A program made the translations under genes and the position numbers. From Mercurialis annua (taxonomy: Eukaryota > Streptophyta > Magnoliopsida > Malpighiales > Euphorbiaceae), in contig NC_065577.1 in NCBI RefSeq assembly GCF_937616625.2, forward strand, positions 21,341,501 to 21,405,500: a DNA stretch of 64,000 nucleotides, read 5' to 3'. Shown piece after piece: positions 48,958-61,126 of this stretch. Below the pieces are notes generated by a model, which saw only the letters and a program-made list of their open reading frames with translations, ran no database searches and had not been told where the DNA came from. Each line of letters opens with the position of its first letter. Within the stretch, counting starts at the first letter, position 1.

Positions 48958-51900
48958 TTAGGTTATATTATGATCATTATTAACGCGTCTTTCCGATTAC
49001 CCAAGAATGATTAGGTTATATTACGCAAAGTGTGCGAGAAAAGTAACGCTAGATTAGTATGTTTCGTCTCAAGTGTCTTTAATGCGTCGTTCGAATTAGC
49101 TAAGCATGGTTAAGGTTATAGTACGCAAAGTGCGTGAAAAGTCACGCTAGATTAGTATGTCGCGTCTCAAGGCTCTTTAATGCGTCGTTCCGATTACCTA
49201 AGTATGGTTAGGTTATATTACGCAAAGAGTGCGTGAAAAGTGACGCAGGATTAGTATGTCACGTCTCAAATATCTTTAACGCGTCGTTCCGATTACCAAA
49301 GAATGGTTAGGTTATATTACGCAAAGTGTGCGAGAAAAGTAAGGCTAGATTAGTATGTTGCTTCTCAAGTCTCTTTAACGCGTCGTTACGATTACCTAAG
49401 CATGGTTAGGGTATATTACGCAAGGGTGCATGAAAAGTGAAGCTAGATTAGTATGTCGCATCTCCAGTCTTCTTAACGCTTCGTTCCGATTACCCAAGAA
49501 TGGTTAGGTTATATAATGAATAGTGTGCGCGAAAAATAACAATAAATTAAGTATGTCGTGTCTCAAGTCGATTTAACGCGTCGTTGTAACTACCTAACCA
49601 TGATTATGTTATATTTCGCAAAGTGTACGTGAAAAGTGAATCTAGATTAGTATGTCGCATCTCAATTCTCTTTAACGCGTTGTTCTTAACCTAAGCATGG
49701 TTAGGTTATATTACGAAAAGTGTTCGTGAAAAGTGACGCTAGATTAGTATGTCGCGTCTCAAGTCTCTTTCACGCGTCGTTTCGATTACCATGCTTATCT
49801 CACGTAACAAGTCTCTTTAACGCGTCGTTCCGATTACCTAGGTATGGTTAGGTTATATTACGCATTCAAGAAAAGTGACGCTATATTAGTATGTCGCGTC
49901 TAAAGTCTCTCTAACGCATTTGTTCCTATTTCCTAAGCATGGTTAGGTTGAAACTAAATTAGTATTACGCGTTTCAAGTCTATGTAACGCGTCGATTCGA
50001 TTACCATGCCTATGTCGCGTCAAAAGTCTCTCTAACGCGTTGTTCCGATTACCTATGCATGCTTAGGTTATATTACGCAAAGTGTGCGTTAAACGTGACG
50101 CTAGATTAGTATGTCGCATTTCAAGTCTCTTTAACGCGTCGTTTCGATTACCATGCTTATGTCGCGTCACAAGTCTCTCAAACGCGTCGTTCCGAATACC
50201 TAAGCATGGTTAGGTTATATTACTCAAAGTGTGTCTGAAAAGTAACAATAGATTAGTATGCCGCATCTAAAGTCTCTTTAACGAGTCGTTCCGATTACCT
50301 AATCTTGGTTAGGTTATATCACGCAAAGAGTGCGTGAAAAATAACGCTAGACGACTATGTCGCATCTCAAGTCTCTTTAGCACGTCGTTTTGATTACCTA
50401 ATAATGGTTATATTACGGAAAGTGTGCGTGAAAAGTTACGCGAAATTAGTGTCCCGCGTCTCAAGTCTTTTTAACGCGTCGTTCGGATTACCTAAGCATG
50501 GTTAGCTTATATTACGCAAGGTGTGCGTCAAAGTGACGCTAGATTAGTATGTCGCATCTCAAGTCTCTTTAACGCGTTGTTCTGAGTACCTGAGCATAGT
50601 TAGGTTATATTACGCAATATGTGGTTGAAAAGTGACGCTAGATTAGTATGTCGCGTCTCAAGTATCTTTAATGCGTCGTTTAGATTACCATGCTTATGTC
50701 GCATCACAAGTCTCCCTAACGCGTCGTTCCGATTACCTACGCATGGTTAGGTTATATTACACAAAGTGTGCCTGAAAAGTGACGCCATATTAGTATGTCA
50801 CGTCTCAAGTCTCCTTAACTCGTTGTTCCAATTACCTATGCATTGTTATGGTAGATTAGTATGGCGCGTCTCAAGTCTCTTTAACGCGTCGTTCGATTAC
50901 CATGCTTATGTCGTGTCACAAGTCTCTTTAACGCGTGTTCCGATTACCTAAGCATGGTTAGGTTATATTACGCAAATTGAGATTAGTATGTCGCCTCACA
51001 AGTCTCTCTAACGCGTCGTTCCTATTATCTAAGCATCATTAGGCTATATTACTGTGCATGAAAAGTGACGCTAAATTAGTATGTCGGGTCTCAAGTCTCT
51101 TTAATGTGTCATTCCAATTACCTAAGCATGGTTAGATTATATTACGCAAAGTCTGCGTAAAAAGTGACGCTAGATTAGTATGGCGTGTCTCAAGTCACAA
51201 TAGTGCGTCGTTTTTATTACCATGCTTATGTCGCGTCACAAGTCTCTCTAACGCGTCGTTCTGATTACCTAAGCATGGCTGAGTTATATTATGCAATGTG
51301 TGCTTGAAAAGTGACACTAGATTAATATGTCGCGTCACAAGTCTCTCTAACGCGTCACCTAAGCATCATTAAGCTATATTACGAAAAGTGTGCGTGAAAA
51401 GTGAAGCAAAATTAGTATGTCGCGTCTCAAGTCTATGTAACGCGTCGTTTTAATTACCATGCTTATGTCGCGTCTCAAATCTCTCTAACGCGTCGTTCCG
51501 ATTACTTAAGTACGGTTAGGTTATATTACGCAAAGTGTGCGTGAAAAGTGACGCTAGATTAGTATGTCGCGTCTCAAGTCTCTTTAATGCGTCATTCCGA
51601 TTACCTAAGCATGGTTTGGTTATATTACGCAAAGTCTGCATAAAACGTGACGCTAGATTAGTATGGCGGGCCTCAAGTCTCTTTGACGCGTCGTTTGGAT
51701 TACCATGCTTATGGCGCGTCTCAAGTCTCTTTAATGCGTCGTTTCAATTACCATGCTTATGTCGTGTCATAAGTCTCTTTAACGCGTGCTTCGATTGCCT
51801 AAGCATGGCTAGGTTGTATTACGCAAAGTGTTCGTGAAAAGTGACGCTTGATTAGTATGTCGCGTCTCAAGTCTCTTTAATGCGTCGTTCCGATTACCTA

Positions 51901-54900
51901 AGAATGGTTAAGTTATATTACGCAAAGTGTGCGTGAAAAGTGACAATAGATTAGTATGTCGCGTGTCAAGTCTCTATAAAGCATCGTTCCGGTTACCAAA
52001 TCATGGTTATGTTATATTACGCCAAGTGCACGCTAAAAGTGTCGAAATATAAGTATGTCGCGTCACAAGTCTCTTTAACGCGTTGTTACGATTGCCTAAG
52101 CTTGCTTAAGTTATATTACGCAGTGTGCGTAAAAAGTGAGGCTAGATTAGTGTGGCGCGTCTCAAGTCTTTTTAACGCTTCGTTTCGATTCCATGCTTAT
52201 GTCACGTTACAAGAGTTTCTAATACAATGTTCCGATTTCCAAAGCATGGTTAGGTTATATTACACCTAGTTTGCGTGAAAAGTGACAATAGATTAGTATG
52301 TCGCGTCGCAAGTCTCTTTAACATGTCGTTCCGATTACCTAATCATGGTGAGTTTATTTTCCGCAAAGTGCGTGAAAAGTGACGCTAGATTAGTATGTCG
52401 CGTCTCAAATCTCTTTAACGCGTCGTTCCGATTGCCAAACCATGGTTAGGTTATATTACGCAATGTGTGCGTGAAAACTGTTGGTAGGTTAGTATGTCGT
52501 GTCTCAAGTCTCTTTAAAGCGTCATTCCGATTACCTAATCATGGTTAGGTTGTATTACGCAAAGTGTGCGTGGAAAGTGATGGCTAGATTAGTATGCCGC
52601 GTCTCAAGTCTCTTTAACGCGTCGTTCCGATTACCTAAGCATGGTTAGGATATATTACGCAAAGCGTGCGTAAAAAGTGACGCTAGATTAGTATGGCGCG
52701 TTTCATGACTCTTTGACGCGTAGTTTCGGTTACCATACTTATGTCGCGTCACAAGTGTCTCTAACGCGTCGTTATGATTATCTAAGCATGGTTAGGTTAG
52801 GTTACGCAGAGTATGCGTGAAAATTGAAGCTAGATTAGTATGTTGTGTCTCAAGTCTGTTTAACGCGCCATTCTGATTATCTAAGAATGGTTATATTATA
52901 TTTCGCAAAGTGTGCATGACAAGTGACGCTAGATTAGTATATCACGTCTCAAGTCTCTTTAACGCGTGTTCCGAATACCTAAGCACGGTTATATTACGCA
53001 AAGTGTGTGTGAAAAGTGACGCTAGATTAGTATGTCGCGTATCAAGTCTATTCAACGCGTCGTTCCGATTACCTAAGCATGGTTAGGTTATATTACGCAA
53101 AGTGTGCGTTAACCATGACGCTAGATTAGTATGTCGCGTTTTGAAGTGTCTTGAACGCGTCGTTTTGATTACCATGTTGAAATCGCGTCATAAGTCTCTC
53201 TAACGCGTCGTTTCTAATACCTAAGCATGGTTAGGTTATATTACGCGAAGTGTGCGTGAAAAGTAACAATAGATTAGTATGTCGCATCTAAACTCTCTTT
53301 AACGAGTCGTCCCGATTACCTAATCATGGTGAGGTTATATTACGCAAGGTGTGCGTGAAAAGTGACGCTAGATTAGCATGTCGCTTTTCAAGTCTCTTTA
53401 ACACGTCGTTCCGATTACCAAAGCATGGTTAGGTTATATTACGCAATGTGTGCATGAAAAGTGACGCTAGATTAGTATGTCGTGTCTCAAGGCTCTTAAC
53501 GTATCGTTCCGATTACCTAAGCATGGTTATATTATATTACGCAAAGTGTGCTTGAAAAGTGAAGCTAGATTAGTATGTCGCGTCTCAAGTCTCTTTAACG
53601 CGTCGTTCTGATAACCTAAGCATGGTTAGGATATACGCGAGGTGTGCGTAAAAAGTGACGCTAGATTAGTATGCCGTGTCTCAAGTCTCTTTAACGCGTC
53701 GTTTTACTTACCATGCTTATGTCGCGTCACAAGTCTCTATAACGCGTCGTTCCGATTTCCTAAGCATGGTTAGGTTATATTACACAAAGTGTGCGTGAAA
53801 AGAAACAATAAATTAGTATGTCGTGTCTCGAATTTAACGCGTCGTTCCGATTACATAAGCATGGTTAGATTATATTATAGAAAGTGTGCGTGAAAAGTGA
53901 CACTAGATTAGTATGTCGCGTCTCAATTCTCTTTAACGCGTTGTTCTGATTAACTAGCATGGTTGAGTTATATTACGAAAAGTGTGCATAAAAAGTGATG
54001 CTAGATTAGTATGTCGAGTCTCAAGTCTCTTTTACGCGTCGTTTCGATTACCATGCTTATCTCGCGTCACAAGTCTCATTAACGCGTTGTTCCGATTACA
54101 TAAGTATGGTTAGGTTATATTACACAAAGTGTGCGTGAAAAGTGGCGCTAGATTAGTACGTCGCATCTCAAGTCTCTCTGATGCGTCGTTCCAATTTCTA
54201 GGCATGGTTAGGTTATATTACGCAAAGTGTGCAAAACAAGTGACGCTAGATTAGTATTACGCGTGTCAAATCTTTGTAACGTGTCGTTTTGGATTACCAT
54301 GCCTATGTCGCGTCACAAGTCTCTCTAACGCGTTGTTTCGATTACCTACGCATTGTTAGGTTATATTACGCAACGTGTTCATGAAAAGTGGCGCTAGATT
54401 AGTATGTCCCGTCGCAAATCTCTCTAACGCGTCGTTCCGATTACCTAAGGATGTTCAGTTTATATTACGTAGAGAGTGCGTGAAAAGAGACGCTAGATTA
54501 GTATGTCGCGTCTCAAGTCTCTTTAATGCGTCGTTCTTACTATCTAAGCATGGTTAGGTTATCATACGCAAAGTGTGCGTGAAAAGTGACAATAAATTAG
54601 TAAGTTGCGTCTCAAGTCTCTTTAAAGCGTCGTAACGATTACCATGCTTATTTCGCGTCACAAGTCTATCTAATGCGTCGTTCTGATTACCTAAGCATGG
54701 TTAGGTTATATTACGCAAAGTGTGCAGCAAAAGTGAAAATAGATTAGTATGTCGCGTATCAAGTCTCTTTAACGCATCGTTGCGATTACCTAAGCATGGT
54801 TAGGTAGTATTACTCAAAGAGTGACTGAATTAAGATGTCGTGTCTCAAGTCTCTTTAACGCGTCATTCCGATTACATACGCATGGTAAGGTTATATTACG

Positions 54901-57900
54901 CATAGTGTACGCAAAAAGTGACGCTAAAATAGTATGGCGTGTCTCAAGTCTTTTTTAACGTGTCATTCCGATTACCTAAGCATGGTTAGGTTATATTAAG
55001 CAATGTGTGCATAAAAAGAGACGCTACATTAGTATGTAGCGTCTCAAGTCTCTTTAACACGTTGTTCCGTTACCTAAGCATGGTTAGGTTGTATTACGCA
55101 AAGTGTACTCTAAAAGTGACGTTTGATTAGTATGGCGCGTCTCAAGTCTCTTTAATGTATCGTTCCGATTACCTAAGATTGGTTAGGTTATATTACGAAA
55201 GTGTGCCTGAAAAGTGACGCTAGACTAGTATGTCACGTCATAAGTCAAGAACGCGTCGTTCCGATTACCTAAGCATGGTTAGGTTATTTTACCAAAGTGT
55301 GCGTGAAAAGTTACGCTGGATTAGTATGTCGCGTCGCAAGTCTCTTTAACGCATCGTTCGATTATCTAAGCATGGTTAGGTTATATTACGCAAAGTGTGC
55401 ATGAAAAGAGACGCTCGATTAATATGTCACGTCTCAAATCTCTTTAACGCGTGTTCCGGTTACTTAAGCATGGTTAAAAGTGACGCTAGATTAGTATGTC
55501 GCGTCTGAAGTCTCTTTAACGCGTCGTTCCGATTACCTAAGCATGGTTAGTTTATACTACGCAAAGTGTGCGTTAAAAGAGACAATAGACTAGTATGTCG
55601 TGTCTCAAGTCTCTTTAACGCGTCGTTCGATTACTATCCTTATTTAACGCGTGTTCCGATTACCTAAGCATGGTTAGGTTATATTACGCAAAGTGTGCGT
55701 GAAATGTGACGCTAGATTAGTATGTCGCGTCACAGGTCTCTCTAACGCGTCATTCCGATTACGTAAGCATCATTAGGCTATATTACGCAAAGTGTGCGTG
55801 AAAAGTGACGCTAAATTAGTATGTCACGTCTCAAGTCTCTTTATGTGTCATTCTAATTACCTAAGCATGGTTAGGTATTACTACGCAAAGTCTGCGTAAA
55901 AAAGTGACGCTAGATTAGTATGGCGTGCACTTTAGCGCGTCGTTTTTATTACCATGCTTATGTCGCGTCACAAGTCTCTCTAACGCGTCGTTCTGATTAC
56001 CTAAGCATGGCTGAGTTATATTACGCAAAGTGTGCGTGAAAAGTGACACTAGATTTATATGTCGCGTCACAAGTCTCTCTAACGCGTCACCTAAGCATCA
56101 TTTGGCTATATTACGCAAAGTGTGCGTGAAAAATGAAGCTAAATTAGTATCTCGCGTCTCAAGTCTCTTTAACGCGTCGTTTTGATTACTATGCTTATGT
56201 AGCATCTCAAATCTCTCTAACGCGTCGTTCCGGTTACCCAAGCATTGCTAGGTTATATTACACAAAATGTGCGTGAAAAGTGACGCTAGATTAGTATGTC
56301 GCGTCTCAAGTCTCTCTTTCATGCGTCATTACGATTACCTAAGCATGGTTAGGTTATATTACGCAAAGTCTGCATAAAACGTGACGCTAGATTAGTATGG
56401 CATGCCTCAAGTCTCTTTAACGCGTCGTTTGGATTACCATGCTTATGGCGCGTCTCAAGTCTCTTTAACGCGTCGTTTCGATTACCATGCTTATGTCGTG
56501 TCACAAGTCTCTTTAACGCGTATTCTGATTACCTATGCATAGTTAGGATATATTACGCAAAGTGTAGGTGAAAAGTGACGCTTGATTAATATGTCGCGTC
56601 TCAACTCTCTTTAATGCGTCGTTCCGATTACCTAAGAATGGTTAAGTTATATTACGCAAAGTGTGTGTGAAAAGTGACAATAGATTAGTATGTCGTGTCT
56701 CAAAGTCTCTATAACGCGTCGTTCCGATTATCAAATCATGGTTATGTTATATTACGCCAAGTGCGCGTTAAAAGTATCGCAGAATTAGTATGTCTCGTCA
56801 CCAGTCTCTTTAACGTGTTGTTACGATTGCCTAAGCTTGCTTAAGTTATATTACGTAGTGTAAGTAAAAAGTGAGGCTAGATTAGTGTGGCACGTCTCAA
56901 GTGTTTTTACCGCTTTGTTTCGATTCCATGCTTATGTCACATTACAAGTCTCTCTAACACAATGTTCCGATTTCCAAAGCATGGTTAGGTTATATTACAC
57001 ATAGTGTGCGTGAAAAGTGACAATAGATTAGTATGTCGCGTCGCAAGTCTCTTTAACATGTCGTTCCGATTACCTAAACATGGGGAGTTTATTTTTTGCA
57101 AAGTGTGCGTGAAAAGTGATGCTAGATTAGTATGGCGCGTTTCAAGTCTCTTTAATATGTCGTTTCAATTACTGTGCTTATGTCGCGTCACAAGTGTCTC
57201 TAACGCGTCCTGATTACCAAACCATGGTTTGGTTATATTACGCTAAGTGTCCGTAAAAACTGACAATAAATCAGTATTTCGCGTCTCAAGTCTCTTTAAC
57301 GCATCGTTCCGATTACCTAAGCATGGTTAGGTTATATTACACAAAATGTGCATGAAAAGTGACAATCAATTAGTATTTCGTGTCTCAAGTCTATTTAACG
57401 CGTCGTTCCGATTACCTAAGCGTGGTTATGTTACTGCGCGTTAAAAGAGTCGCTAGATTAGTATGTCACGTCACAAGTCTCTTTAACGCGTTGTTACGAT
57501 TACCTAAGCATGGTTAGGTTATATTACGTTAAGTGTGCGTAAAAAATGACGCTAGATTAGTATGACACGTCTCAAGTCTCTTTAACGCGTCGTTTCGATT
57601 AGCATGCATATGTCACGTTACAAGTCTCTCAAACATGTCGTTCAAATTACCTAAGCATTTGTAGGTTGTATTACGCAAATTGTGCGTTAAAAGTGACAAT
57701 TGATTAGTATGACGCATCTGAAGTCACTTTAACGCGTCGTTCCGATTACCTAAGCATGGTTAGGTTCTTATACGCAAATTGTGCGTGAAAAGTGACGCTA
57801 GATATGTAACGCGTCGTTCCGAATACCTATACATGGTTAGGTTAATATTACGCAATGTTTGCGTAAAAAGTGACGCTAGATTAGTATGGCGCGTCTCAAG

Positions 57901-58389
57901 TCTTTTTAACGCGTCGTTCCGATTACCTAAGCATGGTTAGGTCACATTACGCAATGTGTGCAGGAAAAGTTACGCTAGATTAGTATGTCGCATCTCAAGT
58001 CTCTTTAACGCGTCGTTCTGATTACGTATGCATGGTTAGGTTATATTACGCAAAGAGTGCGTAAAAAGTGACACTAGATTAGCATGGCGTTTTTCAAGTC
58101 TCTTTGACGTGTAGTTTCGGTTACCATGCTTATGTCGCGTCACAAGTGTCTCTAACGCGTCGTTATGATTATCTAAGCATGGTTAGGTTAGATTACACAG
58201 AGTGTGCGTGAAAATTGAAGCTAGATTAGTATGTCGTGTCTCAAGTCTCTTTAATGTGTCATTCTGATTACCTAAGCATGGTTAGGTTATATTACGCAAA
58301 GTGTGCATGACAAGTGACGTTAGATTAGTATGTCACGTCTTAAGTCTCTTTAACGCGTATTTTGAATACCTAAGCATGGTTAGGTTATA
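48958..58389 (-). repeat. 99-bp satellite array, - orientation, with two copies of a ~4.7-kb higher-order unit
   Basis: After a damaged first unit (GGTTATATTATGATCATT, then AACGCGTCTTTCCGATTACC) regular - units resume. Shared rare variants show an internal duplication: CGTCACCTAAGCATCATT at about 51353 and 56083, ACAATGTTCCGATTTCC near 52225 and 56963, and TTATGATTATCTAAGC near 52770 and 58162. The same variants occur near 20.0, 20.86 and 22.40 kb. No gene seen. Confidence 0.96.
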
Positions 58390-58669
58390 CTCCCTCCGTC
58401 CTAATAGAGTTGTCAGTTGTCTTTATCACACAGTTTAAGAAAAGTAATTATTATTTATGGAGTTTGTAAAATTTTCCTTACTTTTCTTGTCATACCCCTA
58501 TTTAATATAGGGTCCACTTATAATTTACTTTCAATTTACTCATTAGTGGATTTTAAATAAGGGTAATATAGAAAATTGAGTGTAAAAGTTAGTTACTTTT
58601 TGAAAGTGGACAAAAGTTTTGCAATAAAAAAATTTCTCAGAGTGGACAACTCTATTGGGACGGAGGGAG
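58390..58669. mobile_element. Stowaway-type MITE
   Basis: A 280-bp AT-rich element with terminal inverted repeats CTCCCTCCGTCC and GGACGGAGGGAG; the match extends inward as AATAGAGTTGTC / GACAACTCTATT apart from one base. It is flanked by TA on both sides (58388-58389 and 58670-58671). Removing the element and one TA restores the satellite sequence GGTTATATTACACAAAG exactly. These are the hallmarks of Tc1/mariner-derived Stowaway MITEs of plants. It is non-coding and would need a transposase in trans. Confidence 0.95.
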
Positions 58670-61126
58670 TATTACACAAAGTGTGCGTGAAAAGTGACGC
58701 TAGATTAGTATGTCGTGTCTGAAGTCTCTTTAACGCGTCGTTCCGATTACCCAAGCATTGTTAGGTTATATTACACAAAGTCTGCATGAAAAGTGACGCT
58801 AGATTAGTGTGTCGCGTCTCAAGTCTCTTTAACGCGTCGTTCCGATTATCTAAGCATGGTTAGGTAGTGTCCGTGAAAAGTGACGCTAGATTAGTATGTC
58901 GCGTCTCAAGTCTCTTTGTGTCGTTCCAATTACCTATGCATGGTTAGGTTATATTACATGTGTGCGTGAAAACTGTCGCTTGATTAGTATGTCGCGTCTC
59001 AAGCCTCTTTAACGCGTCATTCCGATTACCTAAGCATGGTTAGATTATATTACGCAAAGTGTGCGTGAAAAATTACGGTAGATTAGTATGTTACGTCTCA
59101 AGTCTCTTAACGCGTCGTTCCGATTACCTAAGCACGGTTACGATATATTACGCAAAGAGTGCGTAAAAAGTGACACCAGGTTAGTATGGCGCGTTTTAAG
59201 TCTCTTTAACGCGTTGTTTTGTTTACCATGCTTATGTCGTGTCACGAGTGTCTCTAACGCGTCGTTCCGATTATCTAAGCTTGGTTAGGTTAGATTAACC
59301 AAAGTGTGCGTGAAAAGTGACGCTAGATTAGTATATAGCGTCTCAGGTCTTTTTAACGTTCCGATTATCTAAGCATGGTTAGGTTAAAGTGTGCGTGAAA
59401 AGTGACGCTAGATTAGTATGTCACGTGAAAAGTCTCTCTACCACGTGGTTGTGATTTCCTAAGTATGGTTAGGTATGTGTCGTTTTGATTACCATGCTTA
59501 TGTCGCGTCACAAGTCTCTCTAACGCGCCGTTCCGATTACCTAAGCATGGTTAGGTTATATTAGGCTAAATGTGCGTGAAAAATTACAATAGATTAGTAT
59601 GTCGCGTCTAAGTCTATTTAACGCGTCGTTCCAATTACTTAAGCATGGTTAGGTTATATTACACAGAGTGTACGTGAAAAGTGACGCTAAATTAGTATGT
59701 CGCGTCTCAAAGCTCTCTAACACGTCGTTCTGATTACCTAAGCATGGTTAGGTTATATTACACAAAGCGTGCGTGAAAAGTAACGCTAGATTAGTATGTC
59801 GCATCTCAAGTCTCTTTAATGCGTCGTTTCGATTACCATGCTTATGTCGCATTACAAGTCTCTCTAACACGTCGTTCCGATTACCTAAGCATGATTACAT
59901 TATATTACACAAATTGTGCGTGAAAAGTGAAAATAGATTAGTATGTCACTTCTCAAGTCTATTTAACGCGTCGTTCCTATTACCTAAGCATGGTATGGTT
60001 ATATTACGCAAGGTGTCCGTGAAAAGTGACGCTAGATTAGTATGTCGCGTCCCAAGTCAATTTAAGGCGTCTTTCCGATTACCTAAGCATGGCTAGGTTA
60101 TATTACACAAAGTGCGAGTACAAAGTGACGCTAAATTAGTATGGCGCGTCTCAAGTGACTTTAACGCGTCGTTCCAATTACCTAAGCATGGTTAGGTTAT
60201 ATTACGCAAAGTTTGCGTAAAAAGTGACGCTAGATTAGTATGTCGCGTCACAAGTCTCTCTAACGCGTCGTTCCAATTACCTAAGCATGGTTATATTATA
60301 TTACGCAAAGTGTGCATGAAAAGTGCGTCTCAAGTCTCTTTAATGCGTCGTTTGGATTACCTAAGCATGGTTAGATTATATTATGCATAGTGTGCGTGAA
60401 AAGTGACAGTAGATTAGTATGTCGCGTCTTAAGTCTCTTTAACGCGTTGTTTCAATTACCATGCTCATGTCACTACACAAGTCTCTTTAACACGTCGTTA
60501 CGGTTACCAAAGTACGGTTAGGTTGTATTACGCAATGTGTGCGTAAAAAGTGACGCTGGATTAGTATGGCACGTCTCAAGTCTCTTTAACGCAACGTTTC
60601 GATTACCATGCTTATGTCACGTTACAAGTCTCTTTAACACGTTATTCCGATTACCAAAAAATGGTTAGGTTATATTACGCAAAGTGTGCGTGAAAAGTTA
60701 CAATGGATTAGTTTGTCGCGTATCAAGTCTTTACTACGCCTCGTTTCGATTAACTAAGCATGGTTAGGCCCGATTACCAAAGCATGGTTAGGTAATATTA
60801 CGCAATGTGTGCGTAAAAAGTGACGCTAGATTAGTATGGCGCATCTCAAGTCTCTTTAACGCGTCGTTTCGATTACCATGCTTATGTCACGTTACACGTC
60901 TCTTTAACACGTCGTTTCGATTACCAAAGCATGGTTAAGTTATATTACGCAAAGTGTGCGTGAAAAGTGATATTAGTATATCGCGTCTCAACTCTATATA
61001 ACGCTTCTTTCCGATTACCTAAGCATGGTTAGGTTATTTTACGCAGAGTGTGCGTGAAAAGTGACGCTAGATTAGTATGTCGCGCGTCTCAAGTCTCTAT
61101 AACGCGTCGTTCTGATTACCTAAGCA
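58670..61126 (-). repeat. 99-bp satellite array, - orientation, after the MITE
   Basis: Continuation of the same array. Contains full and short units, with several truncations (near 58860, 59350 and 60310). It ends CCTAAGCA at 61126, where + units begin after a five-base GACTT; AAGCA (61122-61126) and TGCTT (61132-61136) form a small inverted repeat right at the junction. Confidence 0.96.

Noticed and set aside
51535..51837. A 100-codon + frame, and similar frames throughout the arrays
   Set aside because: Periodic 33-residue satellite translation, with equivalents on both strands in all arrays. No promoter, no unique domain.
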